Of a DNA stretch of 64,000 bases, positions 12,823 to 23,894 are shown piece by piece (within the stretch, counting starts at the first letter, position 1; each line of letters opens with the position of its first letter). Source of the stretch: Enterobacter cloacae complex sp. R_G8 (lineage in GTDB: Bacteria; Pseudomonadota; Gammaproteobacteria; Enterobacterales; Enterobacteriaceae). A program made the translations under genes and the position numbers. Location of the stretch: positions 4,650,001-4,714,000 of the forward strand of contig NZ_CP102246.1 in assembly GCF_024599795.1 (NCBI RefSeq), in the 5' to 3' direction. The notes beneath the pieces were generated by a model. It saw only the letters and a program-made list of their open reading frames with translations. It did not search any database and was not told the DNA's origin.

Positions 12823-14441
12823 CCCACTCTGCCCGTGGCGCGCAGCAGCAGGTCACTTTGAACCTGCTCTGTCATCAGTGTGCCGCCACGGGTATCCAGC
12901 ATCATACGGCACCAGGCCTGCGCGACAGGTGGGGATGCGTGCCGCAGCATCTGGCTTCCGGCGCCCAGCAGGAATAGCTGATGCGCAATCTCCCGGCCCT
13001 GCGCCTCCTGCGGTTTACGCAGCTTTTGCTGCAACTGTCGCCAGCTGCGATCGAAGTGCCTGTCCTGGCCTTTTACCTGCGCAAAATCCTCTGCCAGCAG
13101 ATCGAACATACCCGGCTGCTTCGCCAGAACGCGCAGAACATCCAGACACATGATGTTCCCTGAGCCTTCCCAGATGCTGTTCACCGGCATCTCGCGATAC
13201 AGGCGGGGGAGTTCACTCTCCTCGCAGTACCCGATGCCGCCCAACACCTCCATCGCCTCTGCCACAAACGGGATACCCGCTTTGCAGACGCTGAATTTCG
13301 CGGCTGGTGTGAAAAGCCGCGCCCAGGCCGCCTCCTGCGGATCGGCGCGTTTATCCCACGCCCGGGCAAGGCGAAACAGCAGCGCCGTTTGCCCCTCCAG
13401 CACCAGCGCCATGCGGCTCAGGACGTCACGCATCAGCGGCTGATCGATGAGGTTTTTTCCGAACGTCTGCCGCTGATGGGCGTGGTACAGCGCCACGGAT
13501 AATGCCCGACGCATCAACCCATGGCTGCCCAGAGCGCAGTCAAAACGCGTTAACCCGCCCATGCGCAGGATCTGTCGTACCCCTTCCCCCTCTTCCCCTA
13601 ACAACCAACCGGACGCATCCAGAAACTCCGCTTCACTGCTGGCGTTAGAGCGGTTGCCGAGCTTGTCTTTCAGCCGCTCCAGGCGCACGGCGTTGCGCTG
13701 CCCGTCAGGCAAAAAGCGAGGAACAAAAAAGCAGGACAACCCGCCTTTCGCCTGCGCCAGCACCAGATGCGCATCGCTTTGTGGCACGGAGAAAAACCAC
13801 TTATGACCCACCAGCCGGTAGCTGCCGTCGCTGCACTTTTCCGCTTTGGTGGTGTTGCTGAGCACGTCCGAGCCGCCCTGTTTTTCCGTCATCCCCATGC
13901 CGATCAGCAGGCCGCGCTTTTGGGCTCCAGGGGCAAGGTGAGGATCATAACGATCGCTCAGTAGCGGCGTGAGCCAGTTCTGGAAAGGTTCAGGCAGCGC
14001 CTGTTGCAGCAGCGGCGTGGCGGCAAACGTCATGGTCACGGGACACAGCGTTCCGGCCTCAACCTGAGCATGCAACACGAAGCGCGCGGCGCGAGCGACA
14101 AAGGAGCCTTTACGCGCCTCCTCTTCCCACGCCAGGTTATGCACCCGGTTAGCACACAGCCCCTGCATCAGAAGATGCCAGGCGGGGTGAAAACGGACAT
14201 CATCCAGCCGCTCACCGGTGGGGTCATAGCGGAGTAACTCCGGCGGATTGACGTTCGCCAGCCTGCCAAGCTCCAGTGACTCCGCCGTACCTAACTGCTG
14301 GCCGATACTGGCCAGCAGCTCGCTATCCCACTCCGCGCCTTCGCGAGCCACCGCGTCACGCAGGGCACAATCAGAGAGAAAAAGGTTGCTGTTCGAAAGC
14401 GGTGCGGGTTGGTTAAAAACGGTATGTGTTTGCCAGTGCAT
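12819..14441 (-). CDS. aidB: Adaptive response protein AidB (acyl-CoA dehydrogenase family)
   Basis: Encodes 540 residues of an FAD-dependent acyl-CoA dehydrogenase-like protein. Family segments visible include [17 protein letters not shown], the core [16 protein letters not shown], and the C-terminal [21 protein letters not shown]. coli AidB is induced by Ada after alkylation damage and binds DNA, probably shielding or detoxifying it. I chose the ATG at 14441 ([12 protein letters not shown]), which has GGAGG upstream and matches the E. coli start, over an in-frame start 25 codons upstream. The 3' end overlaps the converging chemoreceptor gene by 3 nt. Confidence 0.95.
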   Translation of the reverse strand: MHWQTHTVFNQPAPLSNSNLFLSDCALRDAVAREGAEWDSELLASIGQQLGTAESLELGRLANVNPPELLRYDPTGERLDDVRFHPAWHLLMQGLCANRVHNLAWEEEARKGSFVARAARFVLHAQVEAGTLCPVTMTFAATPLLQQALPEPFQNWLTPLLSDRYDPHLAPGAQKRGLLIGMGMTEKQGGSDVLSNTTKAEKCSDGSYRLVGHKWFFSVPQSDAHLVLAQAKGGLSCFFVPRFLPDGQRNAVRLERLKDKLGNRSNASSEAEFLDASGWLLGEEGEGVRQILRMGGLTRFDCALGSHGLMRRALSVALYHAHQRQTFGKNLIDQPLMRDVLSRMALVLEGQTALLFRLARAWDKRADPQEAAWARLFTPAAKFSVCKAGIPFVAEAMEVLGGIGYCEESELPRLYREMPVNSIWEGSGNIMCLDVLRVLAKQPGMFDLLAEDFAQVKGQDRHFDRSWRQLQQKLRKPQEAQGREIAHQLFLLGAGSQMLRHASPPVAQAWCRMMLDTRGGTLMTEQVQSDLLLRATGRVG

Positions 14442-14563
14442 GCTGTCTCCCTCCTTCAGTGGCAATGAAGATAAGTATGGACAGACCCCGTGCACGCTGC
14501 ATGGGAGTAAGGTCACACGGTAGCGATCCCGCTGATATCATTCGTGAAATAGCTCACAGAACA

Positions 14564-14613
14564 TAAGAATAAACTATTTCATCACTTCACTTTTATTGAA
14601 TAATTTATTCTTA
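14564..14613. promoter_or_regulatory. Long palindrome upstream of the MHS transporter
   Basis: TAAGAATAAACTATT (14564-14578) and AATAATTTATTCTTA (14599-14613) form a 15-bp inverted repeat with one mismatch and a 20-bp spacer. It lies between the divergent aidB and transporter starts, nearest the transporter. It could bind a dimeric regulator. No regulator gene is adjacent, and the function is inference. Confidence 0.5.
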
Positions 14614-14634
14614 CCCCTTTCAGTGAGGAAAGTT

Positions 14635-15909
14635 ATGCAACCGAATGCGCATAAGCGTGCGTTAATTGCAGGCTCCATTGGTAATTTCATCGAGTGGTAT
14701 GAGTTTGCGGTCTACGGCTTTCTGGCCACCGTGATTGCAAAAAACTTCTTCCAGCTTGAAGGTGAGTCGGGGCTGACCAGCCTGCTCCTCACCTACGCCT
14801 CATTTGCCATCGCTTTCTTCTTCCGCCCACTGGGGGCGGTGGTGTTTGGCCGCATCGGCGACCGTATTGGCCGCAAACCGACGCTGATCATTGTGCTGGT
14901 GCTGATGACGCTCGCCACCGCCGCCATCGGTGTTGTGCCAGTCTATGCCAGCATCGGTATCGCTGCGCCGCTGATCGTTACGCTGCTGCGCATCCTGCAG
15001 GGATTGTTCGCGGGGGGTGAGTACGGTGGTGCCGTTTCCTTGATGACGGAATTTGCACCCCGCGGTAAACGTGGTCTGTATGGCGCATGGCAGTCGTTCA
15101 CGGTGGCGCTGGGGCTGTTAGCGGGCGCGGGTATTGTCGCCTTGCTTTCTGCCTTACTGACACCAGAAGCCCTGCATGACTGGGGCTGGCGTATCCCATT
15201 TTTCCTGGCCCTGCCCATGGGGGTGGTGGCGCTCTGGTTGCGGGTGAGTATGGAAGAGACGCCGAGCTTCGTGCAGCAGCAGGAAAAACCGCTCATCGCA
15301 CAGGCCAGTACCGTCGCCACAATTAAAGCGATCGTGATGGGAATTGGCCGGGTGATGGTCTGGTCGGCGGCGGGTTATACCTATCTGGTGATTATGCCGA
15401 CCTATCTGCAATCGGCACTGCACACCGGATTTAACCAGGCACTGTTAATAGCCGTGATTTCGAATATCGGCTTTGCGCTCACCATTATTCCGTCGGGGAT
15501 CCTGAGCGACAGGATCGGCCGCCGCACGGTAATGATTATCGCCACCACGTTACTGCTGATCCTCGCCCTGCCGCTGCTGAAAATTCTGCAGGCGGAGTCG
15601 AGTACCCTGGCGGTGAAAGCGATCGTGGTGTTGATTGCGGGCGGTCTGGTGGGCATGCTCGCAGGTCCAGGGCCGGCAATGCTCTCAGAGATGTTCCCGA
15701 CGCGCGTGCGCTATACCGGGCTCGGTCTGGCGTATTCCTTGTCGAATGCCATTTTCTCGGGGTGTGCGGGGCTGATCATTACCGGGCTGATTAAAGAGAC
15801 GGGAAACCTCGATATTCCGGCATATTACGTCATGGCGACGGCGGTGGTGAGTATTGTGGCGCTGATGACGCTCAGGAAGGATGACCATTTGCGGGCGCTG
15901 GAGGAGTGA
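14635..15909 (+). CDS. MFS transporter, metabolite:H+ symporter (MHS) family
   Basis: Encodes 424 residues with about 12 hydrophobic segments. Family marks are the opening SIGNFIEWYEFAVYGFLA, the loop 2-3 motif GRIGDRIGRKPTL, the RILQGLFAGGEYGGA helix and a second motif SDRIGRRTVM. These place it with ProP, KgtP, ShiA and YhjE-like carriers of organic acids or compatible solutes. The substrate cannot be read from the sequence. The ATG at 14635 follows GAGGAA; an upstream frame would add 13 residues without a clear site. It is absent from this place in E. coli, where the yjfC/yjfM-yjfI genes lie instead. Confidence 0.88.
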   Translation: MQPNAHKRALIAGSIGNFIEWYEFAVYGFLATVIAKNFFQLEGESGLTSLLLTYASFAIAFFFRPLGAVVFGRIGDRIGRKPTLIIVLVLMTLATAAIGVVPVYASIGIAAPLIVTLLRILQGLFAGGEYGGAVSLMTEFAPRGKRGLYGAWQSFTVALGLLAGAGIVALLSALLTPEALHDWGWRIPFFLALPMGVVALWLRVSMEETPSFVQQQEKPLIAQASTVATIKAIVMGIGRVMVWSAAGYTYLVIMPTYLQSALHTGFNQALLIAVISNIGFALTIIPSGILSDRIGRRTVMIIATTLLLILALPLLKILQAESSTLAVKAIVVLIAGGLVGMLAGPGPAMLSEMFPTRVRYTGLGLAYSLSNAIFSGCAGLIITGLIKETGNLDIPAYYVMATAVVSIVALMTLRKDDHLRALEE

Positions 15910-15925
15910 GGTTGTCACCGTCTGG

Positions 15926-15961
15926 TGCCCTCACCCCGGCCCTCTCCCACCGGGAGAGGGA
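15926..15961. repeat. REP-type palindrome, CCCTCTCCC family
   Basis: CCCTCTCCC (15940-15948) and GGGAGAGGG (15952-15960) form a perfect 9-bp stem, preceded by a CCCTCACCCC tail. Similar elements lie at about 16761, 39812 and 50548, all between genes, as for repeated extragenic palindromes. Confidence 0.75.
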
Positions 15962-15965
15962 GAAA

Positions 15966-15994
15966 ACACAAAAGGCCGTCCACAGGACGGCCTT
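15966..15994 (-). terminator. Rho-independent terminator after rlmB
   Basis: Reading the minus strand, AAGGCCGTCC and GGACGGCCTT (15985-15994 and 15972-15981) form a stem followed by TTGTGTTTT. It lies a few bases after the rlmB stop. Confidence 0.8.
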
Positions 15995-15999
15995 GCTGT

Positions 16000-16734
16000 T
16001 TATTCTGCGCGCTGACGTACCGCTTCAAACAGGCAAATACCCGTTGCAACAGAAACGTTCAGGGACGACACGCTGCCCGCCATCGGGATGCTGATCAGCT
16101 CATCGCAGTGCTCGCGCGTCAGGCGACGCATGCCTTCACCTTCCGCCCCCATCACCAGCGCCAGTCGGCCGGTCATTTTGCTCTGATACAGGGTATGATC
16201 TGCTTCACCGGCGGTACCGACGATCCAGATATTCTCTTCCTGCAGCAGACGCATGGTGCGCGCCAGGTTGGTGACGCGGATCAGTGGAACGTTTTCCGCT
16301 GCACCACAGGCCACTTTCTTCGCCGTCGCGTTCAGCTGTGCAGAACGATCTTTCGGCACGATCACCGCATGAACGCCTGCCGCATCAGCACTACGCAGAC
16401 ACGCGCCGAGGTTGTGCGGATCGGTCACGCCATCAAGGATCAGGAAGAACGGGTTATCCAGTGCAGCAATCAGATCCGGCAGATCGTTTTCCTGATACTG
16501 ACGACCTGGCTTCACGCGGGCAATAATTCCCTGGTGAACCGCACCTTCACTTTTCTCATCCAGGAACTGGCGATTGGCCAGCTGGATCACCACGCCCTGC
16601 GCTTCCAGTGCGTGGATCAGCGGCATCAGACGTTTGTCTTCACGCCCTTTCAGAATAAACACTTCCTGAAAACGCTCCGGTGCGCGCTCCAGCAGGGCCT
16701 GCACCGCGTGGATGCCGTAAATCATTTCACTCAT
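16000..16734 (-). CDS. rlmB: 23S rRNA (guanosine-2'-O)-methyltransferase RlmB
   Basis: Encodes 244 residues of the SPOUT class with an N-terminal substrate-binding domain ([19 protein letters not shown]). The C-terminal knot has the TrmH motifs [31 protein letters not shown] and [18 protein letters not shown]. It methylates G2251 in the peptidyl-transferase P loop of 23S rRNA. It lies downstream of rnr and is separated from it by a short intergenic palindrome, as part of the nsrR-rnr-rlmB unit known in E. coli. Confidence 0.96.
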   Translation of the reverse strand: MSEMIYGIHAVQALLERAPERFQEVFILKGREDKRLMPLIHALEAQGVVIQLANRQFLDEKSEGAVHQGIIARVKPGRQYQENDLPDLIAALDNPFFLILDGVTDPHNLGACLRSADAAGVHAVIVPKDRSAQLNATAKKVACGAAENVPLIRVTNLARTMRLLQEENIWIVGTAGEADHTLYQSKMTGRLALVMGAEGEGMRRLTREHCDELISIPMAGSVSSLNVSVATGICLFEAVRQRAE

Positions 16735-16760
16735 TGATGATTCTCATAATAGGTAATTCC

Positions 16761-16799
16761 CCCTCTCCCCGTTGGGGAGAGGGTCAGGGTGAGGGGAGG
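16761..16799. repeat. REP-type palindrome, CCCTCTCCC family
   Basis: CCCTCTCCCC (16761-16770) pairs with GGGGAGAGGG (16774-16783) and is followed by TCAGGGTGAGGGG. It has the same core and tail as the copy at 15926, in inverse orientation, and lies between rnr and rlmB. Confidence 0.75.
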
Positions 16800-16801
16800 A
16801 T

Positions 16802-19243
16802 TTACTCCGCCTGCTGTTTCTTCGCTGCACGCTTCGCTTTGGTCGCAGCAGCAATTTTCTGCGTTTTCGCAGACGGCTTTTTCGCCTTGCGAGCCTCTTT
16901 CTTCGCCGCTTTTGGCTTCTGCTTTTTCTCACCGCGGAACGCGCTGTCCGGCTCGAAGTTTACTTTCTTGCCCGCCTGACGACGTTTGCCGCTCGCGTTG
17001 CCGTTACCGCCTTTTTTCGCCTTCTCACGCGCGGTTTTCCCTACGTTACGCGGCGCGCGCTCGCTGGAGATCAGGCTGAAGTCAATCTTACGCTCGTCCA
17101 TGTTGACGGCTTCGACCTTCACTTCCACCCGATCGCCAAGGCGATAGGTCTGTCCACCCGATTCGCCAATCAGACGCTGCCCGACCTGGTCGAAACGGTA
17201 GTAGTCGTTATCCAGACTGGAGACATGCACCAGACCGTCGATAAACAGCTCGTCCAGACGAACAAAGAAACCAAACCCGGTCACACTGGCAATGACGCCT
17301 TTGAAAATGTTACCGACCTGATCCAGCATAAAGTCGCATTTCAGCCAGTCAGAGACTTCGCGCGTCGCTTCATCGGCACGGCGCTCGGTCATGGAACAGT
17401 GCTGACCCAGTTGCAGCATCTCTTCCATGGAATAGTGGTACCCGCCGGTTTCAGTCGTGTTTCCTTTATGGCCCTGCTCCTGCGCCAGCAGATACTTGAT
17501 CGCGCGGTGCAAAGACAGGTCCGGATAACGACGGATCGGCGATGTAAAGTGGGCGTAAGACTGCAGCGCCAGACCGAAGTGACCACGGTTTTCCGGATCG
17601 TAAATCGCCTGCTTCATGGAGCGCAGCAGCATGGTCTGCAGCATTTCTGCATCCGGGCGATCGCCAATGGATTCCAGCAGCTCGGCATAATCGCGCGGCT
17701 CTGGCTTGTTACCGCCAGGCAGCTCCAGACCGAGTTCAGCCAGTACGGAGCGGAACGCGGTGATCGCTTCCGTCGACGGTTTATCGTGGATACGGAACAG
17801 CGCGGGTTCCTTGGCTTTCTCGACGAAACGGGCCGCCGAAATGTTCGCCAGGATCATACACTCCTCGATCAGCTTATGTGCATCGTTACGCTGGGTCTGT
17901 TCGATACGCTCAATGCGGCGTTCAGCGTTAAAGATAAACTTCGCCTCTTCGCTTTCAAACGAGATCCCACCGCGCTCTTCGCGTGCCTGATCCAGCGTTT
18001 TGTAGAGGTTATGCAGCTCTTCGATATGTTTGACCAGCGGCGCATACTGCTCACGCAGATCCTGGTCCCCCTGCAGCATATGCCAGACCTTGGTATAGGT
18101 CAGGCGCGCATGGGAACTCATCACCGCTTCGTAGAACTTGTAACCGGTTAAGCGACCTTTACTGGAGATGGTCATCTCGCAAACCATACACAGGCGATCA
18201 ACCTGCGGGTTCAGGGAACAGAGGCCATTGGAGAGCACTTCCGGCAGCATCGGTACCACCTGAGACGGGAAGTAGACCGACGTACCACGGCTGCGCGCTT
18301 CGTTATCGAGTGGCGTGTGGGGACGAACGTAATAGCTCACGTCCGCGATAGCAACCCACAGACGCCAGCCGCCACCGCGTTTTTTCTCGCAGTATACGGC
18401 GTCATCGAAGTCACGGGCGTCTTCACCATCAATGGTGACCAGCGGCAGACTGCGCAGGTCCACACGTCCCGCTTTGGACTCTTCCGGAACCTCTTCCTTC
18501 AGGCCCACAATCTGCTCTTCAACCGCTTTTGGCCAGATGTAAGGGATCTCATGCGTACGCAAGGCCATATCAACAGCCATGCCGGTACCCATGTTATCGC
18601 CCAGCACTTCCACAATTTTCCCTACCGCTTTGGTGCGACGCGTTGGACGCTGGGTAAGCTCCACCACCACCACAAAGCCCATGCGCGCGCCCATCACCTC
18701 TTCAGGCGGGATCAGGATATCGAAGCTCAGACGGCTGTCATCCGGTACCACAAAGCCTACACCGGCATCGGTAAAGTAGCGGCCAACGATCTGGCTGGTT
18801 TTTGGCACCAGCACACGAACCACACGTGCTTCGCGACGACCTTTACGATCGGCACCCAGCGGCTGCGCCAGGATCTGGTCGCCATGGATACACATTTTCA
18901 TCTGTTCGGATGAGAGGTAGAGATCGTCTTTACGGCCCTCTACGCGCAGAAAACCGTAACCGTCGCGGTGACCAATGACGGTCCCTTTCAGCAGGTCGAG
19001 GCGTTCTGGTAGCGCATAGCACTGGCGGCGGGTAAAGACCAGTTGCCCGTCGCGCTCCATAGCACGCAGGCGGCGGCGAAGGGCTTCAGTTTGCTCTTCA
19101 CCTTCAATGTTTAATTCAACAGCAAGTTCTTCACGATTGGCGGGTTTTTCGCGTTTTGTTAAGTGTTCAATGATGAACTCGCGGCTGGGAATAGGATTCG
19201 CGTATTTTTCAGCTTCGCGTTCCTGGAAAGGATCATGTGACAT
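16802..19243 (-). CDS. rnr: Ribonuclease R
   Basis: Encodes 813 residues, the E. coli length, beginning [20 protein letters not shown]. Order: N-terminal helix-turn-helix and cold-shock domains, the RNB catalytic domain ([15 protein letters not shown] carries the acidic metal ligands), an S1 domain, and a Lys/Arg/Ala-rich basic tail of roughly 90 residues. RNase R is a processive 3'-5' exoribonuclease that degrades structured RNA and works in rRNA quality control and trans-translation. The ATG at 19243 follows GGAGG and is preferred to an in-frame start 14 codons upstream that overlaps the nsrR stop. Confidence 0.96.
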   Translation of the reverse strand: MSHDPFQEREAEKYANPIPSREFIIEHLTKREKPANREELAVELNIEGEEQTEALRRRLRAMERDGQLVFTRRQCYALPERLDLLKGTVIGHRDGYGFLRVEGRKDDLYLSSEQMKMCIHGDQILAQPLGADRKGRREARVVRVLVPKTSQIVGRYFTDAGVGFVVPDDSRLSFDILIPPEEVMGARMGFVVVVELTQRPTRRTKAVGKIVEVLGDNMGTGMAVDMALRTHEIPYIWPKAVEEQIVGLKEEVPEESKAGRVDLRSLPLVTIDGEDARDFDDAVYCEKKRGGGWRLWVAIADVSYYVRPHTPLDNEARSRGTSVYFPSQVVPMLPEVLSNGLCSLNPQVDRLCMVCEMTISSKGRLTGYKFYEAVMSSHARLTYTKVWHMLQGDQDLREQYAPLVKHIEELHNLYKTLDQAREERGGISFESEEAKFIFNAERRIERIEQTQRNDAHKLIEECMILANISAARFVEKAKEPALFRIHDKPSTEAITAFRSVLAELGLELPGGNKPEPRDYAELLESIGDRPDAEMLQTMLLRSMKQAIYDPENRGHFGLALQSYAHFTSPIRRYPDLSLHRAIKYLLAQEQGHKGNTTETGGYHYSMEEMLQLGQHCSMTERRADEATREVSDWLKCDFMLDQVGNIFKGVIASVTGFGFFVRLDELFIDGLVHVSSLDNDYYRFDQVGQRLIGESGGQTYRLGDRVEVKVEAVNMDERKIDFSLISSERAPRNVGKTAREKAKKGGNGNASGKRRQAGKKVNFEPDSAFRGEKKQKPKAAKKEARKAKKPSAKTQKIAAATKAKRAAKKQQAE

Positions 19244-19281
19244 ATCGGTTCCTCCGTTGTCAGCTCCGGTGGAAATTTTCT

Positions 19282-19707
19282 TCATTCCACCAGCAATAAT
19301 TTATAAAGCGGTTGATTCTCTTCAACCAAATCGGCCAGCGTGTAGTTATCCAGTTCCTTGAGAAAACTTTGCACGGCCAGAGAAAGCGCCTGTTTCAGGC
19401 GACAAGCGGGCGTAATGTGGCAGAACTCGCTGCTGCAGTTCACCAGAGATAATGGCTCCAGTTCACGTACCACATCCCCGATACGAATACTTTGCGCCGG
19501 TTTACCGAGACGGATCCCACCATTTTTCCCGCGGACGGCAGCAACGTATCCGGCACGACTAAGTTGATTGATTATTTTGACCATATGATTACGGGACACG
19601 CCGTAGACCTCTGTTACTTCAGAGATACTGGTCATTTTCCCATCGGGTAACGACGCCATGTAGATCAGCGCACGTAAGCCGTAATCGGTGAAACTTGTTA
19701 ACTGCAC
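19282..19707 (-). CDS. nsrR: Nitric-oxide-sensing repressor NsrR
   Basis: Encodes 141 residues of the Rrf2 family. An N-terminal winged helix ([18 protein letters not shown]) is followed by a cluster-binding loop with Cys91, Cys96 and Cys102 ([13 protein letters not shown]), the iron-sulfur ligands that react with nitric oxide. NsrR represses genes such as hmp and ytfE. It is the first gene of nsrR-rnr-rlmB. All three cysteines are intact, so the sensor should work. Confidence 0.96.
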   Translation of the reverse strand: MQLTSFTDYGLRALIYMASLPDGKMTSISEVTEVYGVSRNHMVKIINQLSRAGYVAAVRGKNGGIRLGKPAQSIRIGDVVRELEPLSLVNCSSEFCHITPACRLKQALSLAVQSFLKELDNYTLADLVEENQPLYKLLLVE

Positions 19708-19838
19708 ATCAACCTCAGGAAAAAAGGAAAACGCGGATAGACCGCAAAGTGATTCATTAATGATGATAAACCAGCCAGATAGTTAGCGGCTAATTTATTT
19801 GACAGACGGGGCGAAAAAGCGGAGATCCAGGAGCGGTC

Positions 19839-19885
19839 GCCGGATGGCGCTACGCTTATCCAGCCTACGGGTTTCCCCGCAGGCC
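19839..19885. repeat. REP element between purA and nsrR
   Basis: GCCGGATGGCGCTACGCTTA starting at 19839 and the following TCCAGCCTAC match the classic enterobacterial REP/PU palindrome. A second hairpin, GCCTACGGG with CCCGCAGGC, overlaps its end. The pair may also serve as the purA transcript end. Confidence 0.7.
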
Positions 19886-19899
19886 AGCAGTCACGAAGA

Positions 19900-21291
<1,392 letters not shown>

Positions 21292-21302
21292 TCACTTTTT
21301 GA

Positions 21303-21500
21303 TCAGCCAATCGTTTTCCTCAACATGTAGTAGATAACAATGCCAGCAACCACAAGACCGCCACCGAATCGGCGCAAAATATTATCCGGCAACTGACTCA
21401 GGGTGGCGATCATGCGACGCCAGGCGCGCGGATAAAGCATCGGCCCCAGGCCTTCCAGGACTAAAACCAGCGCCAGGGCCAGCCAGATCGTTGAATTCAT
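21303..21500 (-). CDS. yjeT: YjeT, small membrane protein (DUF2065)
   Basis: Encodes 65 residues with two hydrophobic segments (about 4-22 and 47-60) around a basic middle (YPRAWRRM). This is the DUF2065 protein found between hflC and purA across Enterobacteriaceae. Its molecular function is not known. The conserved neighbourhood and family resemblance make the gene real despite its size. Confidence 0.9.
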   Translation of the reverse strand: MNSTIWLALALVLVLEGLGPMLYPRAWRRMIATLSQLPDNILRRFGGGLVVAGIVIYYMLRKTIG

Positions 21501-21511
21501 TTTTAATCCTC

Positions 21512-21549
21512 ATAAAAGAAAACCACCGCTCCGTTGGGAGCGGTGGTTT
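21512..21549 (-). terminator. Rho-independent terminator after hflC
   Basis: On the minus strand AAACCACCGCTCC and GGAGCGGTGGTTT (arms at 21537-21549 and 21520-21532) form a long stem followed by TCTTTT. It ends the hflX-hflK-hflC transcripts before yjeT. Confidence 0.9.
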
Positions 21550-21571
21550 GAATACTCAAACTAACCTGAGT

Positions 21572-22576
21572 TTATCGCGTTGCGTTAGTCGGCGTCTTCA
21601 TATAACGGAAGAAATCGCTGTCCGGGCTGAGCACCATCACATCCTGGTTGCTCTTAAAGCTATTCTCGTAAGCACGCAGGCTACGGATAAAGGCGTAGAA
21701 GTCTGGATCCTGGCTAAACGCATCGGCAAACAGCTTCGCGGCTTCCGCATCACCTTCACCACGCAGGATACGGCCCTGACGCTCAGATTCCGCCAGCGTC
21801 TTGGTCACTTCGTAGTCCGCGGCTGCACGCAGTTTCTCAGCCTCTTCCTGACCCTGTGAACGGTGACGACGGGCTACCGCTTCACGTTCTGCACGCATAC
21901 GGTTGTAGATCGCCTCAGACACTTCTGCCGGCAGGTTGATCTGCTTAATACGCACATCCACCACTTCGATACCCAGTGCAGCCATACTGTTCGGGTTGAT
22001 CACCGGTACCTTGCCATTGGTTTCAGCCTGAACACGTTCAGCCGCCTTGGCAATCGCATCGTCCGCCGCTGGCGTTTCCACTTCGTCTTCCGTACCTGCA
22101 GTACCGGAGTTCAGCGCATCGCGTACTTCCAGGGTCAGACGACCACGGGAGTCGGTCACGATGTCTTTCACATCCAGACGACCAATCTCAGAACGCAGAC
22201 GGTCAGAGAATTTACGTTTCAACAGCACTTCCGCCTGAGAAACATCACCACCGCCTGTTGCCAGGAAGTAACGGCTGAAATCACTGATACGCCACTTAAT
22301 GTAGGAGTCAACGATCAGGTCTTTCTTCTCTTTGGTCACGAAACGATCAGCCTGGTTATCCATGGTCTGGATACGCGCATCAAGCGTCTTCACAGACTGG
22401 ATAAAAGGCACCTTGAAGTGCAGACCCGGCTCATAAATCACCGGACGCTTGTCACTGTCACGGACGACGCTGCTGAACTGGAACTTAATCCCGCGCTCGC
22501 CCTCTTTCACTACAAAGATAGAGGTATAAAGTACGACCAGTACGATGACGATGATCGCAATAACTGACTTACGCAT
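21572..22576 (-). CDS. hflC: HflC, regulator of FtsH protease
   Basis: Encodes 334 residues of the SPFH/prohibitin family: a single N-terminal transmembrane segment (IAIIVIVLVVLYTSIFVV) with the bulk of the protein in the periplasm. HflC and HflK form a large cage around the membrane protease FtsH and modulate its activity, including lambda CII turnover. It starts 2 bp after the hflK stop, so the two are co-translated. Length matches E. coli HflC. Confidence 0.96.
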   Translation of the reverse strand: MRKSVIAIIVIVLVVLYTSIFVVKEGERGIKFQFSSVVRDSDKRPVIYEPGLHFKVPFIQSVKTLDARIQTMDNQADRFVTKEKKDLIVDSYIKWRISDFSRYFLATGGGDVSQAEVLLKRKFSDRLRSEIGRLDVKDIVTDSRGRLTLEVRDALNSGTAGTEDEVETPAADDAIAKAAERVQAETNGKVPVINPNSMAALGIEVVDVRIKQINLPAEVSEAIYNRMRAEREAVARRHRSQGQEEAEKLRAAADYEVTKTLAESERQGRILRGEGDAEAAKLFADAFSQDPDFYAFIRSLRAYENSFKSNQDVMVLSPDSDFFRYMKTPTNATR

Positions 22577-22578
22577 CC

Positions 22579-23838
22579 TTATTCCCCCTGACGCTGGTAG
22601 TCGTTACGCTGCGCGTTAGCACGGCGTTGGTCCATAATGTCACCATCGTTCGAAGAAGGCGTGGTTGTTGCGCTTGAGCTACCGGACGATGCAGGTGGCA
22701 GACGCAGCAGGTTATTGGCACCGCTGTTGTCTTTCGCTGCCGGTGCAGAACCGCCTTTCAGCATCTGATCCAGCGGCAGTACCATCAGGTTTCCACCTTT
22801 GCTGTCGTTAACCAGCACTTTACGTGTATGGCTCAGCACTTTTTCCATGGTCTCGATATAGAGACGCTCACGGGTAATTTCCGGAGCCGCTTTATATTCC
22901 GGCAGAATGCGCGCGAAACGAGCCACTTCACCCTGTGCTTCCAGGATCGTCTGAGTCTTATAGGCACGTGCTTCTTCAAGAATACGCTGCGCCTGACCGT
23001 TAGCACGAGGCTGAACTTCGTTGGTGTACGCTTCTGCTTCACGGATGTACTGCTGTTCGTTTTCACGCGCGGCAATCGCATCATCAAACGCGGCTTTCAC
23101 CTCTTCCGGCGGACGAGCGGCCTGGAAGTTGACGTCAAGCAGGGTGATCCCCATGTTGTACGGACGAATGGTCTCTTCCAGCTCACGCTGGGTATCGCTA
23201 CGAATAACGGTACGACCTTCGGTCAGAATACGGTCCATGGTGTATTTACCGATCACGCCGCGCAGGGCGCTATCGGTGGCCTGACGCAGGCTGTCATCTG
23301 CGCTGGTCACGCTAAACAGATAACGTTCTGGATCGGTCACGCGATACTGTACGTTCATCTCAACGCGCACCACGTTCTCGTCAGAGGTCAGCATCACGCC
23401 GGAAGCGGCCAGCTCACGCACCGATTCCACGTTCACTGCGGTCACGTCGTCAATGAAGGTCGGTTTCCAGTTCAGGCCCGGCTCAACCAGATGGCTGAAC
23501 TTACCAAAACGGGTGACCACGCCGCGCTCGGCTTCTTTAATGGTGTAGAACCCGCTGGCAGCCCAGATGATGACCACGGCAGCGGCCACAATGCCCACAA
23601 TGCGGCCACCCATTTGCGGGCGCGGGCCCTGGGTAGAATTGCCACCCGAGCCAGACCCTTTTCCTCCACCGAGCCCACCAAGCTTCTTGCTTAGCTTGCG
23701 GAAGATATCATCCAGATCCGGCGGCCCCTGATCGCGACCACCTTTGTTGCCATTTCCCCCAGAGTTGCCGCCTTGATTATTGCTGCTTCCCCACGGGTCG
23801 CGGTCCTGTCCGTTATTACCGGGCTGATTCCACGCCAT
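22579..23838 (-). CDS. hflK: HflK, regulator of FtsH protease
   Basis: Encodes 419 residues. A Gly/Asn-rich cytoplasmic N-terminus (MAWNQPGNNGQDRDPWGSSN) precedes a transmembrane segment near residues 79-100, the SPFH domain, a coiled coil and a low-complexity Ser/Thr-rich C-terminus. It pairs with HflC to form the FtsH-HflKC complex. It lies between hflX and hflC, as in E. coli. No defect seen. Confidence 0.96.
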   Translation of the reverse strand: MAWNQPGNNGQDRDPWGSSNNQGGNSGGNGNKGGRDQGPPDLDDIFRKLSKKLGGLGGGKGSGSGGNSTQGPRPQMGGRIVGIVAAAVVIIWAASGFYTIKEAERGVVTRFGKFSHLVEPGLNWKPTFIDDVTAVNVESVRELAASGVMLTSDENVVRVEMNVQYRVTDPERYLFSVTSADDSLRQATDSALRGVIGKYTMDRILTEGRTVIRSDTQRELEETIRPYNMGITLLDVNFQAARPPEEVKAAFDDAIAARENEQQYIREAEAYTNEVQPRANGQAQRILEEARAYKTQTILEAQGEVARFARILPEYKAAPEITRERLYIETMEKVLSHTRKVLVNDSKGGNLMVLPLDQMLKGGSAPAAKDNSGANNLLRLPPASSGSSSATTTPSSNDGDIMDQRRANAQRNDYQRQGE

Positions 23839-23894
23839 GTATATGCTCCATATTTGTTATGCAAGGGCGAATTATTCAGGCATACCCTTTCCGA

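Noticed and set aside
22828..23694. 288-codon frame opposite hflK
   Set aside because: Antisense shadow of a well-supported gene.
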